Assembly (NCBI GenBank): GCA_000828075.3
Contig: JXCB02000053.1
Span: forward strand, 171,742-235,741
Direction of reading: 5' to 3'
Length of the DNA: 64,000 nucleotides
DNA from: Tolypothrix campylonemoides VB511288
GTDB lineage: Bacteria; Cyanobacteriota; Cyanobacteriia; Cyanobacteriales; Nostocaceae
How positions within the stretch are numbered: the first letter of the stretch is position 1; every line of letters begins with the position of its first letter. Position numbers and translations under genes: made by a program. This document shows positions 25,792 to 35,378 of the stretch, piece after piece. The notes under the pieces are model-generated. The model was not told where the DNA came from. It did no database searches and was given only the letters and a program-made list of their open reading frames with translations.

Positions 25792-25906
25792 CTGAGTTGC
25801 ACCTGTTGCAACAGTGAGTCGGCGAAGCCTCCCAACCCTCGTTACCTCTTTCAACCTGGTAACGAGATATTAGAGCCTCTGGCTCTTGTTGGGCGCAAGA
25901 TCTGAG
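25792..25906. mobile_element. Second MITE related to the 13.9-kb insertion sequence
   Basis: The right end GGCGCAAGATCTGAG (25892-25906) complements CTCAGATCTTGCGCC, nearly the end of the 24101 element. The left end CTGAGTTGCACC is a shortened version. TTAC flanks both sides (25788-25791 and 25907-25910), a 4-bp target duplication. It is 115 bp and has no gene. Part of the interior is a CGTTACC/GGTAACG palindromic repeat. Confidence 0.65.
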
Positions 25907-26296
25907 TTACGAGACGCTATGTGAACACAATCCACAATCTAAAATCTAAAATATCCAAAATGGTATTACCGCCAAAAATGGTCAACGTTTGATACACCTT
26001 GTCTATGTAGTAGCAGTCTCCTATAATATGAAGATTAGTAAATTTAATATTAATATTTAATAGATTTGCGGAGAAAATATACCAAAATCATGAAGTTTGC
26101 CTGTACTCAAGATAGGGCAAAGGGTAACACGGAGAATTTGAAATATCCTTGTTGTCCGCTTTGGTAAGAAAACTGAGAATACTTTGCAAAACTTAACAAT
26201 GTCACGGTAACTTCACAAACTTAGTATAAAGAATTGACAGCATAAGGGAAATACAGTCAACAATAACCATAGCCAAAGCTAGAGTTTCGCTAACCT

Positions 26297-28858
26297 ATGC
26301 AGCCAATTCGCACTTTTAATGTCTCCCCTTCACTACCGCAGCGACTTGAGCCGCTGCGGAAGTTGGCATACAACCTCCACTGGGATTGGAACGTTGAGAC
26401 GAAAGATTTATTCCGTCGCTTAGACCCCGACCTGTGGGAATCTAGTCGTCACAACCCAGTTTTGATGCTTGGTACCATTAGCCAAGCGCGTCTGTCGGAA
26501 GTTGTGGAAGATGAAGGCTTCCTGGCACAAATGGATCGCTCTGCTCGTCAGTTAGAGGATTATTTGCAAGAGCGTACTTGGTACCAAAAACAGCGGGGTC
26601 AAAAGCAAAAAGAATACTACGCCTATTTCTCCGCTGAGTTTGGGCTTGTAGATTGTTTGCCCATCTACTCTGGAGGTTTGGGAGTTCTCGCTGGGGATCA
26701 CCTCAAATCTGCTAGTGACTTGGGGTTACCCTTAATTGGTGTGGGCTTACTGTACCAACAAGGTTATTTTGCTCAATATTTAAACGCCGATGGTTGGCAG
26801 CAGGAACGCTACCCAATCAACGACTTTTACAATATGCCTTTACACCTGGAACGCAATCCTGATGGTTCAGAATTGCGCATTGCGGTAGATTATCCAGGGC
26901 GCATCGTATATGCAAGGGTTTGGCGTGTACAGGTGGGATCGGTGCCTCTGTATATGCTAGACACTAACATTGAACCGAATAACGCTTACGACCAGGACAT
27001 CACAGATCAGCTTTACGGTGGCGACATCGATATGCGTATCCACCAAGAAATTATGCTGGGGATCGGTGGTGTCCGGATGCTAAAAGCGCTAGGGTACAAG
27101 GTGACTGCTTATCACATGAATGAAGGTCATGCGGCTTTCTCTGCCCTAGAACGTATCCGCATCCTGATTCAGGAAGAGAAGCTGAGTTATACCGAAGCCA
27201 GACAAGTGGTCGCTTCTAGTAATATCTTTACCACGCACACGCCAGTGCCAGCGGGAATTGACTTGTTCTCCCCAGACAAAGTGTTGCACTACCTGGGACG
27301 CTATGCTGAGATTTTTGGCTTGAATAAAGACCAATTTTTAGCTTTAGGGCGCGAAAATACTGGTGATTTGTCTGGACCTTTCAGTATGGCTGTGCTAGCA
27401 CTGAAAACGGCGACATTTTCTAACGGTGTCGCACAGCTACATGGTGTGGTGTCACGGCAAATGTTTAAGGGTTTGTGGCAGAATGTGCCAGTACAGGAAG
27501 TGCCGATTACCGCAATTACTAACGGCGTTCATGCCCGTAGTTGTGTCTCTAAATCAACTCAGGAGTTGTACGATCGCTACTTAGGACCAAGCTGGTCATC
27601 AGCAGGAACCGATAACCCTTTGTGGGAACGGATGGACGCCATCCCCGATCAGGAGTTGTGGCGCAATCACGAACGCTGTCGTTTGGACATGGTTTTGTAC
27701 GTCCGCGAGCGTTTGGTGAAGCATTTGCGAGATCGTGGTGCTTCTGCCTCAGAAATTGCCTCTGCACAAGAAGTTCTCGACCCAAATGTTCTCACTATCG
27801 GCTTTGCCCGTCGCTTTGCAACCTACAAACGTGCTACCCTGTGGATGCGGGATGTTGAGCGAATCAGGCGGCTTTTGTTAGCTAACAAAGACCGTAAGTT
27901 ACAATTTGTTATCTCTGGTAAGGCACATCCCAAAGACATTCCTGGTAAAGAACTCATCCGCGATATCAATCACTTTATTAAAGAACAAGGCTTGGAAAAG
28001 CAGATAGTGTTTGTTCCTAATTACGACATTCATATAGCCAGATTGATGGTGGCGGGTTGCGATGTCTGGTTAAATAATCCCCGGCGTCCACGGGAAGCCT
28101 CCGGTACCAGTGGTATGAAGGCGGCGATGAATGGATTGCCGAATTTAAGCGTACTTGATGGTTGGTGGGATGAAGCTGATTATGTCCGTACCGGTTGGGC
28201 AATCGGACACGGGGAAATGTATGATGACCCCGATTACCAAGATGAAATAGAGGCGAATGCCCTGTACGATATCCTAGAAAAGGAAGTCGTGCCTTTATTC
28301 TACGACCGAGATGTCGATGGTTTGCCTCGCCGCTGGATTGACAAAATGAAGGATGCAATCCAGTTAAATTGTCCGTTCTTTAACACGGCGCGGATGGTGC
28401 GAGAATATGCAGAGCGGGCTTATTTCCCCGCAAGCGATCGCTACCACACTCTCACTGTCGATAACTACGCCCCAGCTAAAGAATTAGCTCATTGGAAAGA
28501 GAACCTCACCGCACACTGGTACGACATCAAAATTAAAGATGTTAACGTATCTTCAGATTCAGATATTAAAGTTAACCAAACCGTCAACGTTAAAGCCAAG
28601 ATTGACTTGGCAACTTTGACGAACGATGATGTGCAGGTGGAACTTTACCAAGGTGCTATTGATGCCAATGGCGATATTATCAACGGTGTACCTGTGGTGA
28701 TGGATTACCAAGGCGAGGATAAGGACGGATTAAGTATTTACACGGTTAATATCGTGTATAATATATCTGGTTTGCAGGGCTTATCTCTGCGCGTGTTGCC
28801 AAAACACAAAGACCTCTCTAGTCCTTATGAACCAAGGCTGATTGTTTGGGCACAATAA
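26297..28858 (+). CDS. glgP: Alpha-glucan (glycogen) phosphorylase, DUF3417-type
   Basis: 853 residues, the size of the alpha-glucan family phosphorylases with an N-terminal DUF3417 segment (residues about 10-125: LPQRLEPLRKLAYNLHWDWN). The catalytic GT35 part includes AEFGLVDCLPIYSGGLGVLAGDH near 115, MNEGHAAFSALE near 275, and the pyridoxal-phosphate lysine motif EASGTSGMKAAMNG near 605. It releases glucose-1-phosphate from glycogen using phosphate. It is followed by A/T-rich inverted sequence and the convergent DUF429 gene. Confidence 0.95.
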   Translation: MQPIRTFNVSPSLPQRLEPLRKLAYNLHWDWNVETKDLFRRLDPDLWESSRHNPVLMLGTISQARLSEVVEDEGFLAQMDRSARQLEDYLQERTWYQKQRGQKQKEYYAYFSAEFGLVDCLPIYSGGLGVLAGDHLKSASDLGLPLIGVGLLYQQGYFAQYLNADGWQQERYPINDFYNMPLHLERNPDGSELRIAVDYPGRIVYARVWRVQVGSVPLYMLDTNIEPNNAYDQDITDQLYGGDIDMRIHQEIMLGIGGVRMLKALGYKVTAYHMNEGHAAFSALERIRILIQEEKLSYTEARQVVASSNIFTTHTPVPAGIDLFSPDKVLHYLGRYAEIFGLNKDQFLALGRENTGDLSGPFSMAVLALKTATFSNGVAQLHGVVSRQMFKGLWQNVPVQEVPITAITNGVHARSCVSKSTQELYDRYLGPSWSSAGTDNPLWERMDAIPDQELWRNHERCRLDMVLYVRERLVKHLRDRGASASEIASAQEVLDPNVLTIGFARRFATYKRATLWMRDVERIRRLLLANKDRKLQFVISGKAHPKDIPGKELIRDINHFIKEQGLEKQIVFVPNYDIHIARLMVAGCDVWLNNPRRPREASGTSGMKAAMNGLPNLSVLDGWWDEADYVRTGWAIGHGEMYDDPDYQDEIEANALYDILEKEVVPLFYDRDVDGLPRRWIDKMKDAIQLNCPFFNTARMVREYAERAYFPASDRYHTLTVDNYAPAKELAHWKENLTAHWYDIKIKDVNVSSDSDIKVNQTVNVKAKIDLATLTNDDVQVELYQGAIDANGDIINGVPVVMDYQGEDKDGLSIYTVNIVYNISGLQGLSLRVLPKHKDLSSPYEPRLIVWAQ

Positions 28859-28864
28859 ACAAGT

Positions 28865-28921
28865 AGAAAGTAAAAAATAAAAAGAAATTCTTTTGACTTT
28901 TAAGTTTTTACTTTTGACTTT
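28865..28921. terminator. A/T-rich inverted repeat between glgP and DUF429 genes
   Basis: AAAGTAAAAAATAAAAAG and later CTTTTAAGTTTTTACTTTTG are roughly complementary, in the 49-bp gap between two convergent genes and overlapping the DUF429 stop. The A-tract/T-tract arrangement suits a bidirectional terminator; the stem is GC-poor, so this is tentative. Confidence 0.4.
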
Positions 28922-29648
28922 TTGAGGGGATGACAATGTAACCTGTGGTGCGATCGCCTAGTACTAGGTTACGTTGTTCACCCCAATACCACCAGTATGC
29001 AGCGACATAAGCACAAATGAGGCTATCGAGTTTGTCTTCGGCTTCTTTGAGGGCTGCGCCTGTGGTGGGAATTTCTGGAAGGAAGGAACCGCAGAGGCGC
29101 AGAGAACACAGAGGAGGATGGAGAGAGGGTAGAATATCTGTGATGTAATTGTAGAGTTTGATCAGTTCTAAGCGGCGATCGCTGAGGCGTCCTTTTTTAT
29201 ATTTGAGAATTCGTTCTAAGCCAAATAAATGAACTATGGCTGGATGGGGAAACACTTCTATTTGATATTTACCAGGTTTTTGCGCTTCGATGGTTGGTGC
29301 GTGAGCAAAACCACGGGCTTCTAATTCTAAGCCAAATTTGACTGTCCGTTCTGCAAAGGGTAAGCCGAGGTTGGCTGGGTAGCAGCCAGCGTGATATTTG
29401 CCAAAGTGTTTGTGGGTAAGTTTGTCGGGTAGGCGACTCCCGGTAGCGTTGGGGATCAGCGTGGGTGCGTCTACGGCGATGATAGCGGGTTCTTGTGGGG
29501 GAACGCAAGTATCAATCCAGGTTAGGATATCTGCAATAAATTCTTTGCGATCTAAGTCTTGTATTTGCAGTTTTCCGTGTATTAATTGTAAATAGCATAA
29601 GCCAGTGGGCTGGGATTTCCACCCTAAGTCAATTCCGAGAAATTTCAT
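28908..29648 (-). CDS. DUF429 family protein
   Basis: 246 residues from ATG 29648; a longer frame from 29765 adds 39 residues without family resemblance. The start MKFLGIDLGWKSQPTGL has the DUF429 phosphate-binding-like loop. It continues with IIAVDAPTLIPNATGSR and RPADxx-type positions replaced by GYIVIP near the end. The fold is RNase H-like; no reaction is established. Residues about 175-187 (PPLCSLRLCGSF) derive from a dispersed CTCTGTGTTCTCTGCGCC-type repeat that has entered the gene in frame. The gene is divergent from the GUN4-HNH gene. Confidence 0.85.
   Translation of the reverse strand: MKFLGIDLGWKSQPTGLCYLQLIHGKLQIQDLDRKEFIADILTWIDTCVPPQEPAIIAVDAPTLIPNATGSRLPDKLTHKHFGKYHAGCYPANLGLPFAERTVKFGLELEARGFAHAPTIEAQKPGKYQIEVFPHPAIVHLFGLERILKYKKGRLSDRRLELIKLYNYITDILPSLHPPLCSLRLCGSFLPEIPTTGAALKEAEDKLDSLICAYVAAYWWYWGEQRNLVLGDRTTGYIVIPSKSQK
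29072..29116. repeat. Dispersed CTCTGCG-type repeat inside DUF429 gene
   Basis: Contains aaccgcagaggcgcagagaa and the following cacagaggagga, a common cyanobacterial dispersed repeat. A weak relative occurs at about 9590-9625. It keeps the DUF429 frame open. Confidence 0.55.
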
Positions 29649-29864
29649 CTTTGTTAACCCAATTGTGCAGTTATTTTCGCATTTTCGGGCGATGGTTGAT
29701 TGCTTGGGAAGCGTGCGAGCGCTAATTATACCAAGAAACTCCTTTTCCTCAACCGCGTCTTGCAAAAGAGAAAATATGGCAATAATTCAATTTTTGAGAC
29801 ATATTGAAACGAAGCGATTGTGAGCGATTGAAAATTAATAATTCAAAAAAAGGGGTGCGTTTGT

Positions 29865-31022
29865 ATGTCTGAAATTAAACTGTTATCTGCTGTTGGTGTA
29901 GACTACAGTAGGCTGCGTAACCTACTGGTAGCTAAGGACTGGCTAAATGCTGATAGCGAAACGGCAAGGCTAATTCTCAAGATTGTTGGGAAAAACGAAG
30001 ATAGCTTTCTTTACGACAAAGACATCAAGCAATTTCCTTGCATAGACCTACAAACTATTGACCTACTTTGGATGTATTACAGTGCTGAACGCTTTGGTAT
30101 TACTATCCAAAGCTCCTTATGGAAGACAATTATCAGTATCAGAAAAAATGCTAAAGCAGACTTTTTTGCCTTTGGTAGTTTAGGTTATCACCTGGGATGG
30201 CTTTCCGAAAAAGGCTGGCTTAATTATACTCAAATAACCTTAGACCTAGACAAAGTGCCAAAGGGACATTTTCCTCGTTGGGGGTTAAGTGTTATTCCAT
30301 TAACGGGTGACGTGACTTGGATACCAGGACTTTTGGGGCTTTCCGGATTAAGCGCCAGGGTAAGGGTTTTGGGATATGGAGTTGGACCTAGAGTAGACGA
30401 GGTGTTGAATCATTATGCTGTTCTTTCTCCTCTTTGTGCCTTTTTCTGTGTGATTGAAACTTGTAACCTGGCAAGCGCAACTTATACGGCTCTAGTTGCC
30501 ATAAACCAAAGCCAGGAAATGCAAGACAGAATTAACTCAACCATTACTACAGAAACCCATCAGCTCGATGCTGAAAGAAACCGCCTTGACAAGAAAAATT
30601 ACTACACACCAACAAATATTCAGAAAGCTCAAAAACAAATAATCACATCCATTGCTCAACGGCAAGGGCAGGCTAAGTTTCGTAAAGATTTGCTTGAAGC
30701 CTATAACTATCGCTGTGTTATGTCGGACTGTGATGCACAAGAAGCCTTAGAAGCTGCCCACATTATTCCCTACTGCAAGACTGAAGACAATGATATTTCT
30801 AATGGATTGCTCCTACGGGCAGACTTACATACACTTTTTGACCTTAACTTGATTACCATTAACCCAGAAAATATGACTGTACACCTTGCTCCTAGCTTAC
30901 GCGGTACTTATTATGAAGATGAGCTTCACAACAAATCTTTGCGACCACCCACAAATGAATTTTATTTGCCAAGTAAAGAAGCTCTTCAATGGCGATGTAG
31001 TCAGTGTAATTGGTACAGATGA
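29865..31022 (+). CDS. GUN4-domain / HNH-endonuclease fusion
   Basis: 385 residues. Residues about 10-145 match the GUN4 porphyrin-binding fold: DYSRLRNLLVAKDWLNADSE, QFPCIDLQTIDLLWMYYS, RFGITIQSSLWK, and GHFPRWG with the conserved P/R before the loop. Residues about 265-345 are an HNH nuclease of the HNH_2 type: RKDLLEAYNYRCVMSDCDAQ, EAAHIIPYCK, SNGLLLRADLHTLFDLNLI. A CxxC pair (RCSQCNWYR) ends the protein. GUN4 normally activates Mg-chelatase; here it may sense tetrapyrroles or act as a protein adaptor for nuclease. A ribosome-site-like AAGGGG lies upstream. Fusion is visible; regulation by porphyrin is inference. Confidence 0.88.
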   Translation: MSEIKLLSAVGVDYSRLRNLLVAKDWLNADSETARLILKIVGKNEDSFLYDKDIKQFPCIDLQTIDLLWMYYSAERFGITIQSSLWKTIISIRKNAKADFFAFGSLGYHLGWLSEKGWLNYTQITLDLDKVPKGHFPRWGLSVIPLTGDVTWIPGLLGLSGLSARVRVLGYGVGPRVDEVLNHYAVLSPLCAFFCVIETCNLASATYTALVAINQSQEMQDRINSTITTETHQLDAERNRLDKKNYYTPTNIQKAQKQIITSIAQRQGQAKFRKDLLEAYNYRCVMSDCDAQEALEAAHIIPYCKTEDNDISNGLLLRADLHTLFDLNLITINPENMTVHLAPSLRGTYYEDELHNKSLRPPTNEFYLPSKEALQWRCSQCNWYR

Positions 31023-31267
31023 TTTAGTTAATATTTAGCGTATAAGCGCAAAACCGCAAAGTGGAAGTAAAGCTATGAATCCTAATATTTTAGAAAACTT
31101 AGCTAATCAACCTGAACCACTAGATGCAGTTATTGAATTTCAGCAAATTATCCATTAGCAGCAAAAGTAGATGTAACGGAGAGTTTATCTGTTGTCCCAC
31201 AGATCATTTATCCGTTACATCAATTATTTTATCCGTTGTAAAAAAGCGTGAATGAAAAATGATTTAT
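31023..31267. other. Short non-coding stretch with a truncated start
   Basis: After the GUN4-HNH stop, a 27-codon frame (31076-31159, beginning MNPNILENLANQPEP) stops early. It may be the stump of a lost gene. Nothing else is visible. Confidence 0.35.
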
Positions 31268-32851
31268 TTAAGTTACAGGTGATAACTGAAGATTTGCTTC
31301 CTCCTGCTGTGGTGCTGGCTTTTGTTGCTTCCAAGCTTCCAATTGTGCTTCTAGTTGCGCCTTCACCTCATGACGGAAAGAAAAGAAGTGTTCGCCAAAA
31401 CTCAATGCAACAAAGTAATCATAGAACAGATGCGGTTTACGCAGTGCGATCGCCAGTAATTGCCACCAGAAGAGCAAACGAGTTGAGCGAACCACACCTT
31501 GACGCCAGCAAACTATCGGGAACAGACGCAGTTCGTGCCAAGTGAGGGGGCGTTTGCTGTTGGGACGCTTACCCTGCATCATGTTAAAGTGGCGGAACGT
31601 GCGCTTAAGATACAGCATTGGGTCATACATATTCCAGAAACTCTCGATATACTCCCTGACAATTTCTTCCAAGGGACGAGTCGGCACAAAGTTCATCAAA
31701 GCTTTCTGCGAACCCATGAAATCCATCAATCCCTCTTCTAATCGTTCCTCCTGCTTGAGACGGGTCCACATTGTTGTATTATGCAATGCTTGCAGCAAAC
31801 CAAGGTGAGCTTGTGGAATTCCTGTTTCTTCTACAAATGCCTGAATGCGCTGTCCTGCACCCGTTTTTTCGCCATCAAAACCGAGAATGAAGCCAGACAT
31901 AATCTGTAATCCGGCTCGCGTAATCTTGTCGCAAGATTCTACCAGAGACTGGCGTGTATTTTGTTCTTTATGGGCTACGGCTAAGCTGTCTACATCTGGT
32001 GTTTCAATGCCCATAAAGACCATTGTGAAGCCAGCTTGCACCATCAAGTCTATCAACTCGTCGTCCTCTGCTAAATTCAAAGATGCTTCTGTCAGCAGAA
32101 GAAACGGGTAGTTGCGCTCTTTCATCCAGGGAATCAAAGCACGCAGGAAAACTTTGGCATTGCGCTTGTTACCAATGAAGTTGTCGTCTACGACAAAGAT
32201 TAAGCGTCGCCAGTTCATTTGATAGAGGACTTCAAACTCAGCCAGCATCTGTTCTGGCGTTTTTGTGCGTGGCTTACGACCAAATAAGTTGATGATGTCG
32301 CAGAACTCGCACTGGAAAGGACATCCCCGCGAAAATTGCACTGTAACTGCCAAATAAGCATCTAAATCTAGCAAGTCAAAGCGGGGTACTGGTGTCTGAG
32401 TCACATCGGGTTTTTCTGGAGAGCGGAAAATTCCTCGTTCTTCACCCCTTTGCAAAGCTTCCAAAAACATGGGGATCGTACATTCCCCCTCATCGAGAAT
32501 CAAATAGTGCGCTCCTGCATCCAAGGCAAATTCTGGTACTGATGTCGCGAAGGGACCACCCACTGCAACTTTTTTCCCTAACGCAACTCCTTTTTGGATC
32601 AACTCCCACAAATCTTTTTTCTGGATAATCATTGCAGAGATTATCACCATATCGCACCATGCCCAGTCCTCATCTGTCTCTAGACGGACATTGCGGTCAA
32701 CCAAGCGGATTTCCCAATCAGCAGGCAACATTGCTGCCACTGTAATTAACCCCAGCGGCGGATTGGTCGCACGTAACCCTGCTAAATCCAGTGTTTCCTG
32801 GTAAGACCAGAAGGAATTGGGCATTATTGGCCAGAGTAGTAAAGCTTTCAT
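31268..32851 (-). CDS. B12-binding radical SAM protein (DUF4070-type)
   Basis: 527 residues from the ATG at 32851 (MKALLLWPIMPN). Residues about 1-160 are a cobalamin-binding-like Rossmann domain (no obvious DxHxxG, so B12 may bind base-off without histidine or not at all). The radical SAM core (about 165-390) has the 4Fe-4S motif CPFQCEFCD near 175-185. A DUF4070-type C-terminus with long basic tail (KAQLEAQLEAWKQQKPAP) follows. Class B-type radical methyltransferases of this group act on unactivated carbons, for example in hopanoid or tetrapyrrole modification; the target here is unknown. It is divergent from trpS. Confidence 0.9.
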   Translation of the reverse strand: MKALLLWPIMPNSFWSYQETLDLAGLRATNPPLGLITVAAMLPADWEIRLVDRNVRLETDEDWAWCDMVIISAMIIQKKDLWELIQKGVALGKKVAVGGPFATSVPEFALDAGAHYLILDEGECTIPMFLEALQRGEERGIFRSPEKPDVTQTPVPRFDLLDLDAYLAVTVQFSRGCPFQCEFCDIINLFGRKPRTKTPEQMLAEFEVLYQMNWRRLIFVVDDNFIGNKRNAKVFLRALIPWMKERNYPFLLLTEASLNLAEDDELIDLMVQAGFTMVFMGIETPDVDSLAVAHKEQNTRQSLVESCDKITRAGLQIMSGFILGFDGEKTGAGQRIQAFVEETGIPQAHLGLLQALHNTTMWTRLKQEERLEEGLMDFMGSQKALMNFVPTRPLEEIVREYIESFWNMYDPMLYLKRTFRHFNMMQGKRPNSKRPLTWHELRLFPIVCWRQGVVRSTRLLFWWQLLAIALRKPHLFYDYFVALSFGEHFFSFRHEVKAQLEAQLEAWKQQKPAPQQEEANLQLSPVT

Positions 32852-33151
32852 AAAGCACACACCTCTGAGTGTAAAAAAAGTTAACTAAGTTCAAGGTTAC
32901 TGCTGTATTCTCTCAAAAAAGCTTAAATTTTGTCGATTTTTGTAAAGGAGAACTGAATAAACGTAATTGTGACAACGGATGACATGATGTATTTAACAAA
33001 TAAGTTATTTGTCGGACAACAGATAAACCATTTGCTACATCTGCTACATAATCCGTTCCTCGGCTTTGCGGGAAATGTAAACAAATGTCAAACTAAAAAA
33101 ATCACTTTGATTCCCGCTATTGTCGGAGTTGAAAAAACTATCTTGAAATCT
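32852..33151. other. Divergent intergenic region upstream of trpS
   Basis: 300 bp between the radical SAM and trpS genes. The in-frame extension of trpS upstream of 33152 has no family resemblance and is treated as non-coding. No leader peptide with Trp codons or T-box-like element is visible. Confidence 0.5.
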
Positions 33152-34162
33152 ATGGGCAGGCAACGAGTTCTTTCTGGAGTTCAATCAACTGGCAATCTAC
33201 ATTTGGGCAATTACTTGGGTGCAATTCGCAACTGGGTAGAAATCCAAAGCCAGTACGAAAATTATCTCTTCATAGCCGATTTACACGCCATTACCGTGCC
33301 ACACAATCCGGCAGAACTGGCGTCTAATACCTACACCCTCGCTGCTTTGTATCTAGCATGTGGTCTTGATCTCAACCATTCGACTATCTTTATACAATCT
33401 CATATCCCTGCTCATAGTGAACTGACTTGGTTGCTTAACTGTATCACACCTCTTAATTGGCTCCAGGACATGATCCAGTTCAAGGAAAAGGCAGTTAAGC
33501 AAGGAGAAAATGTTGGTGTTGGCTTACTAGACTATCCAGTGCTGATGGCGGCGGATATCTTACTGTACAATCCTGATAAAGTACCAGTGGGTGAAGACCA
33601 AAAGCAACACTTGGAACTGACTCGGGATATTGTTAACAGGTTTAATCACCAATTTGCCAAACCAAATCAGCCAGTGCTGAAGTTACCAGAACCTTTGATT
33701 CGTAAAGAAGGGGCGAGGGTGATGAGTTTGACGGATGGTACGAAGAAAATGTCGAAGTCCGATCCCTCAGAATTGAGTCGGATCAATTTGCTAGATTCGC
33801 CGGATGAGATTGCCAAAAAAATTAAGCGCTGTAAAACTGACCCGATTCGTGGTTTAGAGTTTGACAATCCAGAACGTCCTGAGAGTAACAATTTATTAAC
33901 ACTGTATATGCTGCTTTCTGGTAAGACGAAGGAAGAGGTAGCGGCTGAGTGCCAGGATATGGGATGGGGGCAATTTAAGCCTTTGTTGACAGAAACGGCA
34001 ATTAACGCCCTCAAACCTATCCAAGAGAAATATCAGGCGGTGACGAACGACAAAGGCTATCTAGAGTCCGTGTTGCGGGATGGAAAGCAAAAAGCAGAGG
34101 CGATCGCCAATCAAACTCTCAATGAAGTCAAAGCCGCTATGGGTTACTCTATGCCACTATGA
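33152..34162 (+). CDS. trpS: Tryptophanyl-tRNA synthetase
   Basis: 336 residues from ATG 33152, the usual bacterial TrpRS size; the open frame extends back to 32969 but that part lacks resemblance. Class I marks: HIGH-equivalent TGNLHLGNYLGA near residue 12, LFIADLHAITVPHNP, the tryptophan pocket PVLMAADILLYNPDKVPVGEDQ near 150, and the KMSKS loop (KKMSKSDPSE) near 205. It charges tRNA-Trp in the cytoplasm. Spacing to the metF-like gene is 60 bp on the same strand. Confidence 0.95.
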   Translation: MGRQRVLSGVQSTGNLHLGNYLGAIRNWVEIQSQYENYLFIADLHAITVPHNPAELASNTYTLAALYLACGLDLNHSTIFIQSHIPAHSELTWLLNCITPLNWLQDMIQFKEKAVKQGENVGVGLLDYPVLMAADILLYNPDKVPVGEDQKQHLELTRDIVNRFNHQFAKPNQPVLKLPEPLIRKEGARVMSLTDGTKKMSKSDPSELSRINLLDSPDEIAKKIKRCKTDPIRGLEFDNPERPESNNLLTLYMLLSGKTKEEVAAECQDMGWGQFKPLLTETAINALKPIQEKYQAVTNDKGYLESVLRDGKQKAEAIANQTLNEVKAAMGYSMPL

Positions 34163-34222
34163 GCTTTTCTAAGTTGGTATATTGTGCTATAGCTGTACCT
34201 ACAGACTGAAATCGTCATTGTT

Positions 34223-35152
34223 ATGCTGGATACCATAAATCCAACTGCTTTAACTTCTTTTCGTACAGCTGCAAAAACTGGTCAATTCCTGATTACCGCC
34301 GAGGTGGCACCACCAAAAGGCGGTAATCCAGAACACATGGTAAGAATGGCGGCGACCCTTAAGGGGAGGGTTCATGCCGTGAATATTACCGATGGTAGCC
34401 GCGCAGTGCTACGGATGTCTTCATTAGTGGCGTCGGCAATTTTGTTACAAAACGGCATTGAGCCGATTTGTCAACTTGCTTGTCGCGATCGCAATCGTAT
34501 TGGTTTGCAAGCCGACCTCATGGGCGCTCATGCCTTGGGTATTTACAACATCTTAGCTTTGACGGGCGATCCCGTAAAAGCAGGCGACCATCCCGACGCT
34601 AAGGGTGTGTTTGACTTGGAAGCGGTGCGCCTGCTGCAACTGATCCAAAAACTGAATCACGGCGTTGACTGCAACGAAAAACCGCTGACTGATGGTGCGC
34701 TGGACTTATTTCCGGGTGCAGCCGTCGATCCGCAATGTGCCAGTTGGTCTGGTTTGCAAAGTCGGTTTGAGCGCAAATTAGCAGCGGGGGCGCAGTTTTT
34801 CCAAAGTCAGTTGATTACAGATTTTGATCGGCTAGAAAAGTTCATGGACACCATAGCCGCAGGTTGTAATAAACCGATTTTGGCGGGAATTTTTCTGTTG
34901 AAATCAGCGAAAAACGCTCAGTTTATCAATCGGTGTGTACCGGGGGTGAATATTCCCGACCACATTATTGATAGATTGGCGCAAGCAAAAGACCCCCTTG
35001 AGGAAGGGATGAAAATTGCCGCTGAACAAGTGCAGATAGCGCGTCAATTGTGTCAGGGTGTCCATATGATGGCGGTCAAGCGCGAAGATTTGATTGTACC
35101 AATTTTGGATATGGCGGGCGTTGCGCCAGTTAACTTGGTTGTAACAAAGTAA
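34223..35152 (+). CDS. metF: Methylenetetrahydrofolate reductase-like protein
   Basis: 309 residues, a TIM-barrel MTHFR family protein: LITAEVAPPKGGNPE near residue 25, VNITDGSRAVLRMSS near 55, LACRDRNRIGLQAD near 85, ALTGDPVKAGDHPDAKGVFD near 115 and a late GVHMMAV. The family reduces 5,10-methylene-THF to 5-methyl-THF for methionine synthesis. Cyanobacterial proteins of this short type diverge from E. coli MetF, and some are annotated only as MTHFR-family, so the symbol is tentative. It probably lies in one unit with trpS. A stem-loop follows at 35169. Confidence 0.82.
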   Translation: MLDTINPTALTSFRTAAKTGQFLITAEVAPPKGGNPEHMVRMAATLKGRVHAVNITDGSRAVLRMSSLVASAILLQNGIEPICQLACRDRNRIGLQADLMGAHALGIYNILALTGDPVKAGDHPDAKGVFDLEAVRLLQLIQKLNHGVDCNEKPLTDGALDLFPGAAVDPQCASWSGLQSRFERKLAAGAQFFQSQLITDFDRLEKFMDTIAAGCNKPILAGIFLLKSAKNAQFINRCVPGVNIPDHIIDRLAQAKDPLEEGMKIAAEQVQIARQLCQGVHMMAVKREDLIVPILDMAGVAPVNLVVTK

Positions 35153-35168
35153 ACACAACGCATTTTTT

Positions 35169-35202
35169 AGCAAAGCAGCTGGTTTACGCCAGTTGCTTTG
35201 CT
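35169..35202 (+). terminator. Stem-loop after metF-like gene
   Basis: AGCAAAGCAGCTGG (35169-35182) pairs with CCAGTTGCTTTGCT (35189-35202), one mismatch. The stem is strong but without a T-tract, so it may be a processing or termination hairpin. Confidence 0.6.
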
Positions 35203-35378
35203 GTATATAGTGACAGAATGCTGGGGATCAGTTGTAGTTTTTGCAAGTCCAGCCGCTAAGTTTCAAAAATAGTACGATCCAAGTACGTCATTTCCAAAGA
35301 ACCCAATTTGCTCATATAGCGACGCCAAGTATTACCAGCAGGGGACTAATTGGATCTTAAAGCTAAGGAGTACGCGCT

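Larger units (their letters stand above)
25724..26296. other. Non-coding stretch upstream of glgP
   Basis: 573 bp with no gene. It contains the hairpin at 25731-25764 and a mini-element at 25792-25906; beyond that, AT-rich sequence leads to glgP. No regulatory motif is identified. Confidence 0.55.
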
